In this document: piece by piece, positions 25,765-35,568 of the stretch | Layout: each line of letters starts with the position of its first letter | How positions within the stretch are numbered: position 1 is the first letter of the stretch | DNA from: Thermacetogenium phaeum DSM 12270 | GTDB lineage: Bacteria > Bacillota > DSM-12270 > Thermacetogeniales > Thermacetogeniaceae | DNA: 64,000 bases | Direction of reading: 5' to 3' | Assembly (NCBI RefSeq): GCF_000305935.1 | Contig: NC_018870.1 | Coordinates: forward strand, 1,730,001-1,794,000 | Made by a program: the position numbers and the translations under genes | The notes under the pieces: model-generated | Seen by the model: the letters and a program-made list of their open reading frames with translations, nothing else | Database searches by the model: none | Told to the model about the DNA's origin: nothing

Positions 25765-26988
25765 ATGAAAAACTACCTCCAGTTGACCCGTCACACAGGG
25801 AACAATGCTCTCTTCCTGGCCGTAGAAATGTCCCTTGTCTCCACCCTGCAGGGAAGACCCCTGCACATTCACGCAGAAGGGCTGCGCGGCACGGGAAAGA
25901 CCACTATCATGCGCTCGGTTACACAGATCCTCCCGAAGATCACCCGCATCAAGGGGTGTCTCTACAACTGCGAGCCAGAGCGACCCCACTGCCCGCAGCA
26001 CAAAAACATGACGCCGGAAGAGATCGCCGCCCTGGGCACAGAACAGATTCCCGTTCCCTTTTTGGAAATCTCCCATTCCGCCAAGATCGGTACGGTCGCC
26101 GGGACTATCGACCTGGCCAAGCTCACCAATCCCTCCCGACCGGAGGCGGCCCTCCTGCCCGGCATCATCCCTCAGGCGCACAGGGGGATAGTCTTCGTCG
26201 ACGAAATAAACCGCCTGGCAGACACCTCGCCGGAAATAACGGACGTTCTCCTCGATGCCATGGGCACCAAGCCAGGGCGCGTCCAGATAGAGGAAACGGG
26301 CCTTCCCGTCGTCGAGGTTCCCGTTGCGGTTTCGGTTTGGGCGGCATCAAACCCCGATGAAGAGCCGGGGCCTTTGGCGGAGATCCGCCGGCAGCTGTCC
26401 GACCGCTTCGATCTGGTCATCCCCATGGGCAGGCCAACCACCCCTGAGGAAGTGGTGGATATTCTGACGACGGAGGAAGCCAAGAACGACAGAGAGCTTT
26501 CCGAACAGGAGCGCAGCCAGCTGGAACAGCTGCGAAAAAACCTGGAGAACATAGCCCTGCACAGCGATTTGACGATGCCCGATTACCTTACGACGTTTCT
26601 GGCCAACCTCTACATCAACTTCAACATCGAAAGCCTCCGGGCGCTGGAAGCGATCCGGCAGGCCGCTCTGTTGCACTGCGCTTTGAGGAAGCGCAGCCAG
26701 GTCATGATCAGCGACATCATGGCGGTACTTCCCCTTGCCCTTTACCACCGGGTCAGCCCGGCCACACTTACGGAAATCATGAATACCGTCAACAACCGCA
26801 TGGTCGGCAATGAGAAGGAGAAGGAGAACGGCAAAAGAAGCGCACAGGGACGCCAGCTGCCCCCTATTTTTCACAACAAAAAGGGAGATAAGCGGCAGAT
26901 GAGCGAAGATTCTCCTCCGGAGAAAGCGCGCCTTTTGCGCGACCTGCCGGAGAACGGAATCATAAGAAAGGAATCGGAACGCTTCTAA
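25765..26988 (+). CDS. MoxR/ChlI-type AAA+ ATPase
   Basis: A 407-residue ATPase resembling the magnesium-chelatase I subunit and MoxR proteins. It has Walker A GLRGTGKTT (about residues 38-46), an insert with four Cys/His (CLYNCEPERPHCPQH) that may bind metal, Walker B GIVFVDEINRL, and the sensor region WAASNPDEEPGPLAEIRRQLSDRFDL. It is followed after 24 bp by a VWA-domain gene, a standard MoxR-VWA pairing thought to act as a chaperone-like metal-insertion or complex-assembly machine. The client is unknown; no tetrapyrrole genes are near. Confidence 0.9.
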   Translation: MKNYLQLTRHTGNNALFLAVEMSLVSTLQGRPLHIHAEGLRGTGKTTIMRSVTQILPKITRIKGCLYNCEPERPHCPQHKNMTPEEIAALGTEQIPVPFLEISHSAKIGTVAGTIDLAKLTNPSRPEAALLPGIIPQAHRGIVFVDEINRLADTSPEITDVLLDAMGTKPGRVQIEETGLPVVEVPVAVSVWAASNPDEEPGPLAEIRRQLSDRFDLVIPMGRPTTPEEVVDILTTEEAKNDRELSEQERSQLEQLRKNLENIALHSDLTMPDYLTTFLANLYINFNIESLRALEAIRQAALLHCALRKRSQVMISDIMAVLPLALYHRVSPATLTEIMNTVNNRMVGNEKEKENGKRSAQGRQLPPIFHNKKGDKRQMSEDSPPEKARLLRDLPENGIIRKESERF

Positions 26989-27012
26989 TAACGAAAATTT
27001 AGAAGTGATCAC

Positions 27013-28752
27013 ATGTCTCCACAAAGGTCTTTGCTGGAAAAACTGACAAGAGAGCAACTGTTTGACCTGGGCAGTCAAATTGCGGCCACTCTGGCGCAAA
27101 AACAGGGGTGCCGGATCGGTGAATCGGCCGTCGCCAGCCACTTTGTGCACAATGTCAACCCGCTCCGTCCCGGTGAAATACGCATTTGCATCAACCGGGA
27201 CGCCGGCCAGTCGCTGGCGCAGCTGGAAACACCGGGGCAGGTGATCCACCTCGATGTTTTTCACGAACCCGCCCCTGTTAAAATTAAACCGCTGATCGCC
27301 GCCCTGGCCCCAACGATGCGGTCCTATCTGCTCTTGCTCCAGGTAAGACCCGGAAATATCGAGCCGCACCTGCGCCTGCTGTATGAGTCGTTGTTCATAC
27401 AAACCGGCACCGGGAAGGGAAACCTGCTGGACCTCCTGAAAAGCGGGGAAGAGCATTCTCAAAAGCAGGAAAGCGATTCTAATGGACAAAAAAGGAACCA
27501 TGTTCACATTTTGCTGACCGGCCTGCCGCCAAAGGACTGCGCCCTGATCCCCTGTCTGGTGGATGCTGTGGAAACGGAGATCGCCCGGCAGGGCATTGAA
27601 ATAAGAAGGGTCGAAGGTATAGTCCACGTGGAGAAAATGGGGCAGCAGCCACTCCCGGGGAGCTTCCTGGGGCTGCATCCGGAAGAGCACAGGCTCTGGA
27701 ACCTGGCCATGGCCCTCTCCGACATTCTCAACGGCCCCGACGATGTTATCGATTTCCTGCAGGTCTTCTCGGGCCCTTTCAAGCGCAAGAAGTCCCTCTC
27801 CTTAATTCGCAACAGGAATGGGAACTTGCGCACACTGATCCTCAGCATGGCCGAAGCGGGACTAATCAAAAGGGGCTGGTTCGCCGATACCCTGACCAGA
27901 GAGGGAAGGGAACTCCTGGACTTTGTCATCCGGCACCAACATGAGCTGGAGTCTCAGCTGCGCAGAATGCTCAGAACTGTCCCGGTTCCCCAAGGGCGGT
28001 ACCGTTCTGTAAGAAACACCCACCTGAAGAGCAAGCAGAAGCATTACAGCTACATCAGCAAGACAACCTCACTGATGAAAGATACCTGGCTGGGGAGTAT
28101 TGCCGTTCCGGAGACAATGATACAGGCAGCGAAGAATAAAATACTTAAACAGCGCCCCCATCTCCGCATTACCAGAGAGGACATCAAGGTACACGAGCGA
28201 GAGATCACTCAACCCGTTGATATTTGCCTGCTCATTGACGGAAGCGCCAGTATGGCCGGCCCTAAAATGAAGGCGGTAAGGCGGCTGGCGGAGCACCTGC
28301 TCCTGGCAACGAGGGACAAGATCGCCATCGTCCTTTTCCAGGGGCGGCAGGCGAGGGTGGCGGTACCCTTTACCAGGAACTATACGCGCCTCAAAGCCGG
28401 TCTGAAGTCGATGCAGCCGCAGGGACTGACCCCGCTCGCCGACGGCTTGACGACGGCCTTGAGTATTATCAAAAATCGCCACGTGCGCAATCCGCTGCTG
28501 GTTTTGATAACGGACGGCATCCCCACCTGCGGCAAGTGGTCGAACAACGCCCGGGATGACGCCCTCAAGGCCGCCGAGATGCTCAAAGGAACAAGAGCCA
28601 AGCTGATCTGCATCGGAGTTGCTTCCAACCAGGAATTTCTTGAAGAACTGGCGCAGCGCTCTGAAGGGAATGTTTACATCCTGGACAGCCTGGAGGAGCA
28701 TGCCACTCTGATCGAGATCGTCCACAGAGAAAGGAAGCCCTACTCCCGTTAG
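27013..28752 (+). CDS. VWA-domain protein, ChlD-like partner of the MoxR ATPase
   Basis: A 579-residue protein. The C-terminal ~190 residues are a von Willebrand A domain with the MIDAS motif DGSASMAG (about residue 410), a conserved Thr in GLTPLADGL and an Asp in VLITDGIPT. The N-terminal two-thirds is specific to this group. It is translated right after the MoxR-type ATPase. Its TAG stop at 28750-28752 overlaps the complementary stop of mnmG (28749-28751), so the two genes converge with no intergenic space. Confidence 0.9.
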   Translation: MSPQRSLLEKLTREQLFDLGSQIAATLAQKQGCRIGESAVASHFVHNVNPLRPGEIRICINRDAGQSLAQLETPGQVIHLDVFHEPAPVKIKPLIAALAPTMRSYLLLLQVRPGNIEPHLRLLYESLFIQTGTGKGNLLDLLKSGEEHSQKQESDSNGQKRNHVHILLTGLPPKDCALIPCLVDAVETEIARQGIEIRRVEGIVHVEKMGQQPLPGSFLGLHPEEHRLWNLAMALSDILNGPDDVIDFLQVFSGPFKRKKSLSLIRNRNGNLRTLILSMAEAGLIKRGWFADTLTREGRELLDFVIRHQHELESQLRRMLRTVPVPQGRYRSVRNTHLKSKQKHYSYISKTTSLMKDTWLGSIAVPETMIQAAKNKILKQRPHLRITREDIKVHEREITQPVDICLLIDGSASMAGPKMKAVRRLAEHLLLATRDKIAIVLFQGRQARVAVPFTRNYTRLKAGLKSMQPQGLTPLADGLTTALSIIKNRHVRNPLLVLITDGIPTCGKWSNNARDDALKAAEMLKGTRAKLICIGVASNQEFLEELAQRSEGNVYILDSLEEHATLIEIVHRERKPYSR

Positions 28753-30641
28753 CTTCCCAGCTGGGCGCGGCGGTGTTGCTCAAGGTAAATCAACAATACC
28801 GATACATCCGCTGGCGTGACTCCGGGTACGCGCGCCGCCTGGCCGAGGGTCCGCGGCCTCACCTGCTTCAACCGTTCCCGGCCTTCCCTGGAAAGACCAC
28901 GCATGGCGTCGTAATCGAAATCGACAGGGAGATGTCTGCTCTCCAGCCTTTCCATCCGGGCAACATGAGCCTCCTGCTTCGACAGGTACCCGGCAAATTT
29001 CGTCTCGACCTCAATCTCCCCGGCTACATCAGGCGGCACATCGTCATCCCTCCCCGTCAAAATCATGAGATCGGCAATGGTTATCTCAGGCCGCCTTAAA
29101 AGCTCCTCCAGGGTAACCCCTCCCTTTAAAGGGGCGCTCCCCTTGCCGGCAAGAAACTCCTGCACCCTGGCCGTCGGGGTGACTCTCGTTTCCTTCAGCC
29201 AGGATCGCTCCTTCTCCAGCATCTCAACCTTTTGGGAAAACAACCGGTAGCGCTCATCGGAGACCAGACCGACGCGTCGGCCGATTTCCGTCAGACGCAG
29301 GTCGGCATTATCGTGCCGCAAGAGCAGCCGGTACTCCGCCCGGGAAGTCAAAATGCGGTAGGGTTCCCGGATCCCCTTGGTGATCAGATCGTCTACCAGC
29401 ACACCGATGTAAGCCTGGGAGCGCTTCAAAATCAGAGGCTCCTCTTCCCGGATGTAGAGAACGGCATTGATGCCGGCGAGAATACCCTGAGCAGCAGCCT
29501 CCTCGTAACCGGAGGTCCCGTTGATCTGCCCCGCCGTAAAGAAGCCCTGAACATCCCTGGTCTGGAGGGTGGGCTCGAGCTGCACCGGGGTCACGGCATC
29601 ATATTCGATGGCATATCCGGTGCGCACCATCCGGGCATTTTCCAGGCCGGGGAGGGAATGCAGGACGGCTAGCTGCACATCCTCAGGGAGGCTGGTGTTC
29701 ATTCCCTGGACGTAATACTCGTCCGTCGTCCACCCCTCCGGCTCCAGGAATATCTGGTGGCTGCGCCGGTCAGGAAAACGCACCACCTTATCTTCAAAGG
29801 AAGGGCAGTAGCGCGGCCCAATCCCTTCAATAATCCCGGAATACAGGGGAGACCTGTGCAGGTTTTCCCGGACTATTTCATGGGTTTTTTCATTGCTGTG
29901 GGTAAGCCAGCAGGACAACTGCCGCCGTTTCACCCTTTTGGATAAGTAGGAGAAATAGAGCGGCTCTTCATCACCGGGTTGTTCGATTAATTTTGAGAAA
30001 TCGATACTCTTGCGGTCGACCCTGGGGGGCGTCCCCGTTTTAAAGCGGATCAGCTCAAAGCCCAGATCGGATAAGGATTCGGCCAGCTTTCCCGGTGCCA
30101 GCTGCCCGTTGGGACCCCCCGGATAAGCAACATCTCCGATGATAATCCTCCCCCGCAGATAGGTTCCGGTCGTCAGGATAACCGCCCGCGCCGTAAACCT
30201 GGCACCGGTCTGGGTGACGACACCCGATACCCGGCCGCCCCGGGCAACTATCCTTTCCACGATCCCCTGCTTCAGATCGAGGTTCGGCTCCTTCTGGAGG
30301 GTTTTCAGCATCTCCAGCTGGTACATCTTTTTGTCTACCTGGGCGCGCAAGGCCCGCACCGCCGGCCCCTTGCCGGTATTGAGCATACGCATCTGGATAA
30401 ATGTCTTATCCGTGTTCAGGCCGATTTCCCCACCCAGAGCATCGATCTCCCGCACTAAATGGGCCTTCCCCGGCCCGCCCACCGCAGGGTTGCAGGGCAT
30501 CAGGGCAACATAATCGAGATTTAAGGTCAGCAAAAGGGTGCGGCAGCCCATCCTGGAGGCTGCCAGGGCAGCTTCACAGCCGGCATGGCCGGCACCGATC
30601 ACTATCACCTCATAATCCCCGGCCCGGTATTCTTCAGCCAT
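28749..30641 (-). CDS. mnmG: tRNA uridine-5-carboxymethylaminomethyl modification enzyme MnmG
   Basis: A 630-residue FAD protein that, with MnmE, modifies C5 of the wobble uridine of several tRNAs. It has the FAD site [33 protein letters not shown]-type and [17 protein letters not shown] segments, and the C-terminal helical domain ending [11 protein letters not shown]. Its usual neighbour mnmE is not in this window. Full length. Confidence 0.97.
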   Translation of the reverse strand: MAEEYRAGDYEVIVIGAGHAGCEAALAASRMGCRTLLLTLNLDYVALMPCNPAVGGPGKAHLVREIDALGGEIGLNTDKTFIQMRMLNTGKGPAVRALRAQVDKKMYQLEMLKTLQKEPNLDLKQGIVERIVARGGRVSGVVTQTGARFTARAVILTTGTYLRGRIIIGDVAYPGGPNGQLAPGKLAESLSDLGFELIRFKTGTPPRVDRKSIDFSKLIEQPGDEEPLYFSYLSKRVKRRQLSCWLTHSNEKTHEIVRENLHRSPLYSGIIEGIGPRYCPSFEDKVVRFPDRRSHQIFLEPEGWTTDEYYVQGMNTSLPEDVQLAVLHSLPGLENARMVRTGYAIEYDAVTPVQLEPTLQTRDVQGFFTAGQINGTSGYEEAAAQGILAGINAVLYIREEEPLILKRSQAYIGVLVDDLITKGIREPYRILTSRAEYRLLLRHDNADLRLTEIGRRVGLVSDERYRLFSQKVEMLEKERSWLKETRVTPTARVQEFLAGKGSAPLKGGVTLEELLRRPEITIADLMILTGRDDDVPPDVAGEIEVETKFAGYLSKQEAHVARMERLESRHLPVDFDYDAMRGLSREGRERLKQVRPRTLGQAARVPGVTPADVSVLLIYLEQHRRAQLGS

Positions 30642-30988
30642 CTAATATCCCCCACCAAAAATCACATACTAAAAGAAAGCCTTTCCGGGCATATTTTATC
30701 ACACCGAGAGATAACAAAACATAAACTCCGGTACCGCTTCCCATAAACAAGTGGCAGGCCGTTCCCTATCCTGTGACCGCATCAACACCAAGGCACAGGT
30801 AACATTTGCTGAGATAAACAGCGATTCTCTTAAAAACAACTCGAGGAGAGGAATACCGGTCAGAAATTTTCATAAAAATGTATATCATGGTTCTCTGTCC
30901 GAATTGTTTGGTAAAATGTTAATAAGATTCTTCGAAGTCGTTAAGTGAGCATCACCGGAGCAATAATATCCCTTTGAGGAGGTAGAAC
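30642..30988. other. Intergenic region between mnmG and the rhomboid gene
   Basis: This holds the divergent start regions of mnmG (minus) and the rhomboid gene (plus). The plus side has a strong ribosome site GAGGAGG at 30976-30982. I see no convincing gene, RNA or paired promoter elements. Confidence 0.5.
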
Positions 30989-31663
30989 ATGATCCCTCTG
31001 CGAGACAGTACCCGTTCCCGCAGCTTCCCTTATGTGAACGTCGTCCTGATAGTTCTGAACATTCTGGTTTTTTTGAAAGAGCTGGGACTTCCTATGCAGC
31101 ACCTGAACTATTTTTTTTACACCTACGGGGTCGTCCCGGCCCGGGCCGTCGAGCAGGCAGCCACAGGTGCCCCTCTTGCTATAGCAGCCGTTCCCTTTAT
31201 AACGGCCATGTTCATCCACGGCGGCTGGATGCACCTTCTGGGGAACATGCTTTATCTCTGGATCTTCGGCGATAATGTCGAGGACCGCATGGGGCACATC
31301 CCCTATCTTTTCTTCTACCTAAGCGCAGGGGTCATCGGAAGCATCGCCCACATTATTGCCAATCCCGGTTCCCAGGTGCCGATCATCGGTGCCAGCGGAG
31401 CCATTGCCGGTGTCCTGGGAGCCTACTTCCTGTCCTTCCCCCGCTCTCGGATCCTAACCCTCGTCCCGCTGTTCTTTTTCATCACGGTTATCCAGGTACC
31501 GGCCCTGGTTTTTCTTCCCGTATGGTTCATCATTCAGCTTCTCAACGGGCTCAGCACAGCCGGAATGGCAGCCAACACAACGGCCTGGTGGGCTCATGTG
31601 GGGGGCTTTCTCGGCGGGGCAGTTCTACTCCCCTTCTTCTCTCGGCCGCGCCGGTACGTTTAA
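30989..31663 (+). CDS. Rhomboid-family intramembrane serine protease
   Basis: A 224-residue protein with about six membrane segments. The catalytic Ser lies in GASGAIAGVLGAYF (about residue 136) and the His in WWAHVGGFLGG near the C-terminus. The family motif HGGWMHLLGNMLYLWIFGDNVED is complete. It cleaves membrane-protein substrates within or near the bilayer. Substrate unknown. It stands alone between mnmG and the agr-type operon. Confidence 0.94.
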   Translation: MIPLRDSTRSRSFPYVNVVLIVLNILVFLKELGLPMQHLNYFFYTYGVVPARAVEQAATGAPLAIAAVPFITAMFIHGGWMHLLGNMLYLWIFGDNVEDRMGHIPYLFFYLSAGVIGSIAHIIANPGSQVPIIGASGAIAGVLGAYFLSFPRSRILTLVPLFFFITVIQVPALVFLPVWFIIQLLNGLSTAGMAANTTAWWAHVGGFLGGAVLLPFFSRPRRYV

Positions 31664-31821
31664 AGATCCCAATAATAAAAACTCCACAATCTGTTAATCA
31701 TTTCCCGTCTCATGCGGCCTAATCTCTCATATCCATCATTTCCCTTGTCCAAATGTAAAAATTTATATAAGTTGTAAATATTGTTTCTTCACTACAGGAA
31801 AATGCCAGACAATGCCGAAAT

Positions 31822-31832
31822 TAACCATTAGT
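31822..31832 (+). promoter_or_regulatory. Possible agr operator half-site upstream of the agr operon
   Basis: The word TAACCATTAGT occurs here, 65 bp before the first agr-operon gene, and again at 34646-34656 in front of agrD. Sharing of an 11-mer by the two promoter regions suggests one regulator, plausibly the LytTR protein of the operon. Only the left half of the agrD-side motif is conserved here. Confidence 0.4.
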
Positions 31833-31897
31833 CACAATTTAGTCCCAATTCGGCTCCACTAGATAGAAGGCTTACCGGTAGGGAAGAGGCGTTGCTG

Positions 31898-32404
31898 ATG
31901 GACAGGATGCCTTTATATCTGATAATTTTTCAGTCTATTCCGGAAACCGCCATCCTTATTTCTTTAGGTTTGACCTTGCTCGGATTCAAGCCAAAGCTGA
32001 AAAGCGTCCTGGTCATTGCTTCCCTTGAATCGCTGGTATCCTTCCTGGTCCGCGGCCTGCCACTGCCCCCCGGAATCAATGTTTTCCTCCAGCTGCCTGT
32101 GCTGATCGTCTTAACGGCCTGCTGCTGCAGCCTGAATCTGCTGGATGCGGCACTGGCCTCTCTTTTGAGTCTGGTCGTGTTGGCGCTGACGGAAACGGTG
32201 TTTAATTTGCTGATCTCCGCCGTTAGCGGGATCGCCGTCCGACAGGCCCTTGAGGATCCCCTGCTGCGGCTGTTGTTCCCGCTTCCCGAGTTCGCTTTTT
32301 TGACAGTTGTGATTTTTATTTTAAGGCATTATAACCTGGCGCTTTTCGATATTCGGGAGCTGAAGAATCTGGAGCGGTTGAAGGGTGATGAAAAACAGGA
32401 ATAA
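31898..32404 (+). CDS. Multi-pass membrane protein, first gene of the agr-type operon
   Basis: A 168-residue protein made almost entirely of about five hydrophobic segments, with a short cytoplasmic charged tail (LKNLERLKGDEKQE). No family motif is recognised. Its ATG (or a TTG 6 bp earlier) opens the operon, and its end overlaps the start of the histidine kinase gene by about 17 bp. Because the kinase itself has only two membrane segments, this protein may supply the multi-TM peptide-sensing part that AgrC carries at its own N-terminus. That is inference. Confidence 0.7.
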   Translation: MDRMPLYLIIFQSIPETAILISLGLTLLGFKPKLKSVLVIASLESLVSFLVRGLPLPPGINVFLQLPVLIVLTACCCSLNLLDAALASLLSLVVLALTETVFNLLISAVSGIAVRQALEDPLLRLLFPLPEFAFLTVVIFILRHYNLALFDIRELKNLERLKGDEKQE

Positions 32405-33242
32405 CTTATTTACCATCTTTGTAATTTTGCTTTCAGCCGTAGTCCTGGTAACTCTGGGTTTTTACTTCCAACGCCTGGTGGAAAGCGGTCGTGTGGTTTC
32501 TCCGGAACTGGCGGTGGTCGTCATCAATGTTGTTATTTTTAGCATGGTTCCGGTTTTGCTTGTTATGTTAAGGAAGCTGTTTTTGCTGGAAAGACAGGAG
32601 AAAATCGTAAAGGTTCAGGAGCTTTATATCGGGCATTTGCAGGAACTCGTCCGGGTGACAAGGGCCCAGAGGCATGATTTCGTCAATCACCTGCAGGTCG
32701 TTTACGCTTTGTTGAAGACCGGCAAAATCGAGAAAGCGCAGAGTTATATCGAGAACCTTTATCATGATGTGCGGATATCCGGGGAGATCCTGCGGGTGAA
32801 TATCCCGGAACTGGCGGCTCTGTTGCTGGTAAAAATGGGCGTCGCCTCATTAAAGAACATCTCCTTCACGATCGAAGTTGATGCAAACCTGAACATGCTC
32901 CGGGTTAAAGCCACCGATTTGAACACGGTAGTCGGAAATCTGGTGGATAATGCCTTCGAGGCCGTCGAGTCTTTAAATGCGGATAAAAGGACGGTTGCTC
33001 TGAGAATATTCGAGACCGGCAAATTTTTTGTCTTTCAGACCGCCAATCCGGGTTTTATTGAAAAGGAACTCAGGGACAAGATATTCGAGCCGGGCTTTTC
33101 CACCAGGTCCGGCGATAGAGGATTCGGCCTTACTTCTGTCAGATCAGTGGTCGAGAAAAACAGAGGGAAAATCCTGGTGAGCAGCTTCAAGGACCGGGGG
33201 ACGAAGTTCACAGTGCTTTTCCCTAAACAACAGAGGAGGTGA
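32388..33242 (+). CDS. Sensor histidine kinase, Spo0B/AgrC-like
   Basis: A 284-residue kinase: two N-terminal membrane segments (about residues 8-28 and 42-62), a coiled linker, the H-box QRHDFVNHLQVVYALLKTGK with the phospho-His near residue 108, then an HATPase domain with LVDNAFEAVE (N box) and GDRGFGLTSVRSVVEKNRG (G box). The RHDFxNHL type of H-box is shared by AgrC and Spo0B-like kinases. It is expected to phosphorylate the LytTR regulator encoded two genes downstream in response to the AgrD-derived peptide. Confidence 0.9.
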   Translation: MKNRNNLFTIFVILLSAVVLVTLGFYFQRLVESGRVVSPELAVVVINVVIFSMVPVLLVMLRKLFLLERQEKIVKVQELYIGHLQELVRVTRAQRHDFVNHLQVVYALLKTGKIEKAQSYIENLYHDVRISGEILRVNIPELAALLLVKMGVASLKNISFTIEVDANLNMLRVKATDLNTVVGNLVDNAFEAVESLNADKRTVALRIFETGKFFVFQTANPGFIEKELRDKIFEPGFSTRSGDRGFGLTSVRSVVEKNRGKILVSSFKDRGTKFTVLFPKQQRR

Positions 33243-33246
33243 TAGC

Positions 33247-33915
33247 ATGCCGACCATCCACAGACTGGCGGAAAGGGCTGCAGGATACATCGCCCGCGAG
33301 TTGGGCCTCGAGAGGCAAAAAGAGAAAATGTTGACCTTCGGCCTGGAGCTGCTGCTGGGTTCGGCGCTGGAGTTTGCCCTGATCATGGCGTTGGCCTCCC
33401 TCTTCGGGATATTCCGGGAGACCCTGATCCTGGTTTTAACCGCAGGGATCCTGCGCCTGGTATCCGGGGGTGAGCACTGCCAAGCCTATTACCGCTGCCT
33501 GATCGGAGGGACGGTCTTCTTTTTACTGATGGGCTGGCTGGTAAAATGGCTGAATTACGTTATCGCCTGGCGAGGGTTTATTTTGTTAACGATAATTACT
33601 TTTATAGCGGTTCCCGGGGTCATCTGGAAGTACGCCCCCGGGGAAACGGAAAACAAGCCGCTGACAGAAAAGGAAAAAGTCAGAGGCAAGAAGCTGTCTT
33701 TCATGGTTACAGAGATTTTCGCGGGCGTGGTGATTCTGCTGGCAATTCTCAAAGACGAGCAGAAGTATGGGCTGCCAGTGCTTGCCGGTATGCTCTGCCA
33801 GGCCTTTACCCTCACCCCCTGGGGATACCGGTTCATCAGGTGGGTTGACGGCATGTTGAGTTTTAGGGATCAAGGTGGTGACAGTGGTGGGCTTGAAGGT
33901 CCTGATAGCCGATGA
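33247..33915 (+). CDS. agrB: AgrB-type accessory gene regulator protease
   Basis: A 222-residue polytopic membrane peptidase that cleaves and cyclises AgrD precursors. The catalytic His and Cys are both visible in RLVSGGEHCQAYYRC (about residues 73-87: GGEHC and the family Cys). Four to six hydrophobic segments follow. It lies 4 bp after the kinase gene and its 3' end overlaps the regulator gene by about 40 bp. Substrates are the AgrD-type peptides encoded downstream. Confidence 0.93.
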   Translation: MPTIHRLAERAAGYIARELGLERQKEKMLTFGLELLLGSALEFALIMALASLFGIFRETLILVLTAGILRLVSGGEHCQAYYRCLIGGTVFFLLMGWLVKWLNYVIAWRGFILLTIITFIAVPGVIWKYAPGETENKPLTEKEKVRGKKLSFMVTEIFAGVVILLAILKDEQKYGLPVLAGMLCQAFTLTPWGYRFIRWVDGMLSFRDQGGDSGGLEGPDSR

Positions 33916-34597
33916 CGACCCGGCAACCGCAGCGTACTTAAAGAAGGTCATCGAAGAGGTGCCCGGGGTCGAAGTGGTTTCCATCGCCGGGGACGGTAAG
34001 GAGACCATCAGGCAGGTGGAGATCTACCGGCCTGATGTGGTGTTTCTGGATATTGATATGCCGGGAATGAATGGAGTGGAAGCAGCCAGGGAGCTGGCGG
34101 AAATGCGGCCGGGGCTGTACTTTGTTTTCGCCACTGCCTATCCCGACTACACACTGGAGGCATTTGAACTCTATTCGTTTGATTACATATTAAAGCCCTT
34201 TGATGAAAAAAGGATCAGGAAGACGATCCGGCGCTTGAGAGATAAAGTTCGTAAAAACCAAACCCAGCATAAAGAAGTTATCTTAATCAAATCGGATAAG
34301 CACAAACTGGTGATTCACCCGGAAGAAATTCTTTTTATTGAAAGCCGCCGGCACAAAATTCTCATTAAAACAGAGAGAGGAGAACACCTTGTACCTGGCA
34401 GATTGGGCGAACTGGAACGGCAGCTCGATCCCCTGCTTTTCTTCCGGTGCCACAAGGGATATCTCGTTAATTTAGAAAAGATCAGGGAAATTATTCCTTC
34501 AGGTCAAACATATGTGATTATTCTGCACTCAGGTGACAGGGTTTTATTAAGCCGGGAGCGAGAGAAGGATTTGCTCAAGAGACTTGGAATGGAGTAG
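33875..34597 (+). CDS. LytTR-family response regulator
   Basis: A 240-residue regulator. The receiver domain (about residues 7-125) has the acidic pair DDDP, the phospho-acceptor Asp in VVFLDIDMPGMNG and the conserved Lys in FDYILKPF. The C-terminal LytTR DNA-binding domain (about 135-238) contains ILFIESRRHKILIKT, FFRCHKGYLVN and SGDRVLLSRE. GTG starts at 33875 or 33884 are possible inside the end of agrB. It should bind direct repeats of the ACNGTT type upstream of agr-controlled genes. Confidence 0.92.
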   Translation: MVTVVGLKVLIADDDPATAAYLKKVIEEVPGVEVVSIAGDGKETIRQVEIYRPDVVFLDIDMPGMNGVEAARELAEMRPGLYFVFATAYPDYTLEAFELYSFDYILKPFDEKRIRKTIRRLRDKVRKNQTQHKEVILIKSDKHKLVIHPEEILFIESRRHKILIKTERGEHLVPGRLGELERQLDPLLFFRCHKGYLVNLEKIREIIPSGQTYVIILHSGDRVLLSREREKDLLKRLGME

Positions 34598-34645
34598 TGC
34601 CAGTACTAAAACAAAAAAACCCGCGACAAGTTATTTTGCAGATCA

Positions 34646-34668
34646 TAACCATTAGTTCAACGGTTATT
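34646..34668 (+). promoter_or_regulatory. LytTR-like repeat upstream of agrD copy 1
   Basis: TAACCATTAGT is followed by ACGGTTATT. The two half-sites (ACCATT and ACGGTT) start 12 bp apart. The same spacing occurs at 40030/40042 and 51975/51987 in other cassette copies. The words resemble ACNGTT half-sites of LytTR regulators, but the 12-bp offset is not the usual 21. Confidence 0.5.
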
Positions 34669-34672
34669 TTTG

Positions 34673-34802
34673 TTTAAAATCCGTTCATGCAACAAAATCA
34701 TCCGGTTGTGTAGCGATATGCTCCGTTTGGGAAAACCAGGCAGGAAAACAGTTAGCAAAGTCTAAAGTGTTTTGCAATACCAATTTTCCGGGAGGTGAGA
34801 AC
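34673..34802 (+). repeat. agrD leader repeat, copy 1 (L1)
   Basis: About 130 bases between the operator and the agrD start. It aligns along its length with 40058-40187 and 44405-44542: shared words are CCGTTC-TGCA, CCGTTTGGGAA-A-CAGGCAGGAA, GTCTAAAG and a purine-rich ribosome site. It is probably the untranslated leader of agrD mRNA. It ends with GGGAGGTGAGAAC. Confidence 0.65.
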
Positions 34803-34931
34803 ATGTTCAAAACAGTCAAGACAAATCTCCTGCGGTTCGCATCAGCCTTGTTCCTGCTCGTAGCCGCAACGGGAGCAAGCACCACTTGCTGGTTTCACTG
34901 GTATCAGCCGAAAGTGCCGGAAAAGGGATAA
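34803..34931 (+). CDS. agrD: AgrD-type cyclic lactone autoinducer precursor, copy 1 (intact)
   Basis: A 42-residue peptide: an amphipathic basic N-terminus (MFKTVKTNLLRFASALFLL), a small-residue stretch VAATGAS, then STTCWFHWYQPKVPEKG. The Cys followed by four aromatic/His residues fits a thiolactone ring, and the Pro/Glu/Lys-containing tail matches the AgrD cleavage tail. It has a strong ribosome site (GGGAGGTGA). It lies about 200 bp after the agrB-LytTR operon, so it is the natural partner of that AgrB. Confidence 0.9.
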   Translation: MFKTVKTNLLRFASALFLLVAATGASTTCWFHWYQPKVPEKG

Positions 34932-34968
34932 CCGATATTCTATTTAGGGGTTATTCAATGAACAGCCC

Positions 34969-35060
34969 CCGGTGAACCGGCAGATCGTTGACCATCATTC
35001 AGAAGGGGCGAATACATTCCCTTTGCAGAGCAAAGGCGCAGGCATATTTATCTTAGCCTG
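34969..35060 (+). repeat. Conserved 3' spacer of agrD cassette, copy 1
   Basis: It aligns with 49042-49134 after agrD copy 2: both begin CCGGTGAACC and share CTTTGCAG--CAAGG and TTAGCCT. It may hold an RNA element or terminator that belongs to the cassette. Confidence 0.55.
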
Positions 35061-35160
35061 TTACTCCACCTTTGTAAAGAAAGGTCAAAAAGAGGAAAGG
35101 TAATTCTTCTCTAAAGAGTGGCTTCTGTAGCTGGCAAATAGCCCGGGTATTGGGGGTATT

Positions 35161-35568
35161 ATGATGAAAAAACTATTGACCTTTGTAATAGCTGTAACCG
35201 TCATTTTCTCGCTCTATGTTATCTGGCTCAAAAGGAAAACCACTTGCTCATCCTGTGGCTTTGCCACCCTCGGTTTACCGGTTAACGAGCTTACATTGGC
35301 AATTCTCGCATTAGGTGGGTCATTGGTTATCGCCATCAGTTACTACCTTTCTCAAAAAGTGCGGGGATTTCAATACGTGAGCCTGGGCATTTCAGGCATT
35401 TCAGCCGCCGTTGCGTCTTTTCTGATGGCAGTCCAAATAAAGCGCATCATCTGTTGGCCGTGTCTCACCACAGATATTTTGTTTTATTTAATTTTTGTTT
35501 TAGTGTGCTTGGATACTTTTTACCATCTTAAAGGAAAAATAAAATTTGGAGGGATTGAAAATGATTAA
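35161..35568 (+). CDS. Small membrane protein with two CxxC motifs, VKOR/DsbB-like
   Basis: A 135-residue protein with about four membrane segments. One pair of cysteines lies after the first segment (TTCSSCGF, about residue 30) and a second in ICWPC near residue 100. Four segments with two redox-type Cys pairs is the layout of VKOR or DsbB-type quinone-linked thiol oxidases; the second pair CWPC also fits. Its stop overlaps the start of the next gene by 8 bp. The cargo downstream is a cysteine-containing secreted protein, so a role in its disulfide formation is likely (inference). Confidence 0.6.
   Translation: MMKKLLTFVIAVTVIFSLYVIWLKRKTTCSSCGFATLGLPVNELTLAILALGGSLVIAISYYLSQKVRGFQYVSLGISGISAAVASFLMAVQIKRIICWPCLTTDILFYLIFVLVCLDTFYHLKGKIKFGGIEND

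Noticed and set aside
26347-27690. Minus-strand ORF of 447 codons opposite the MoxR/VWA genes
   Set aside because: It spans two real genes on the other strand and has no recognisable domains.
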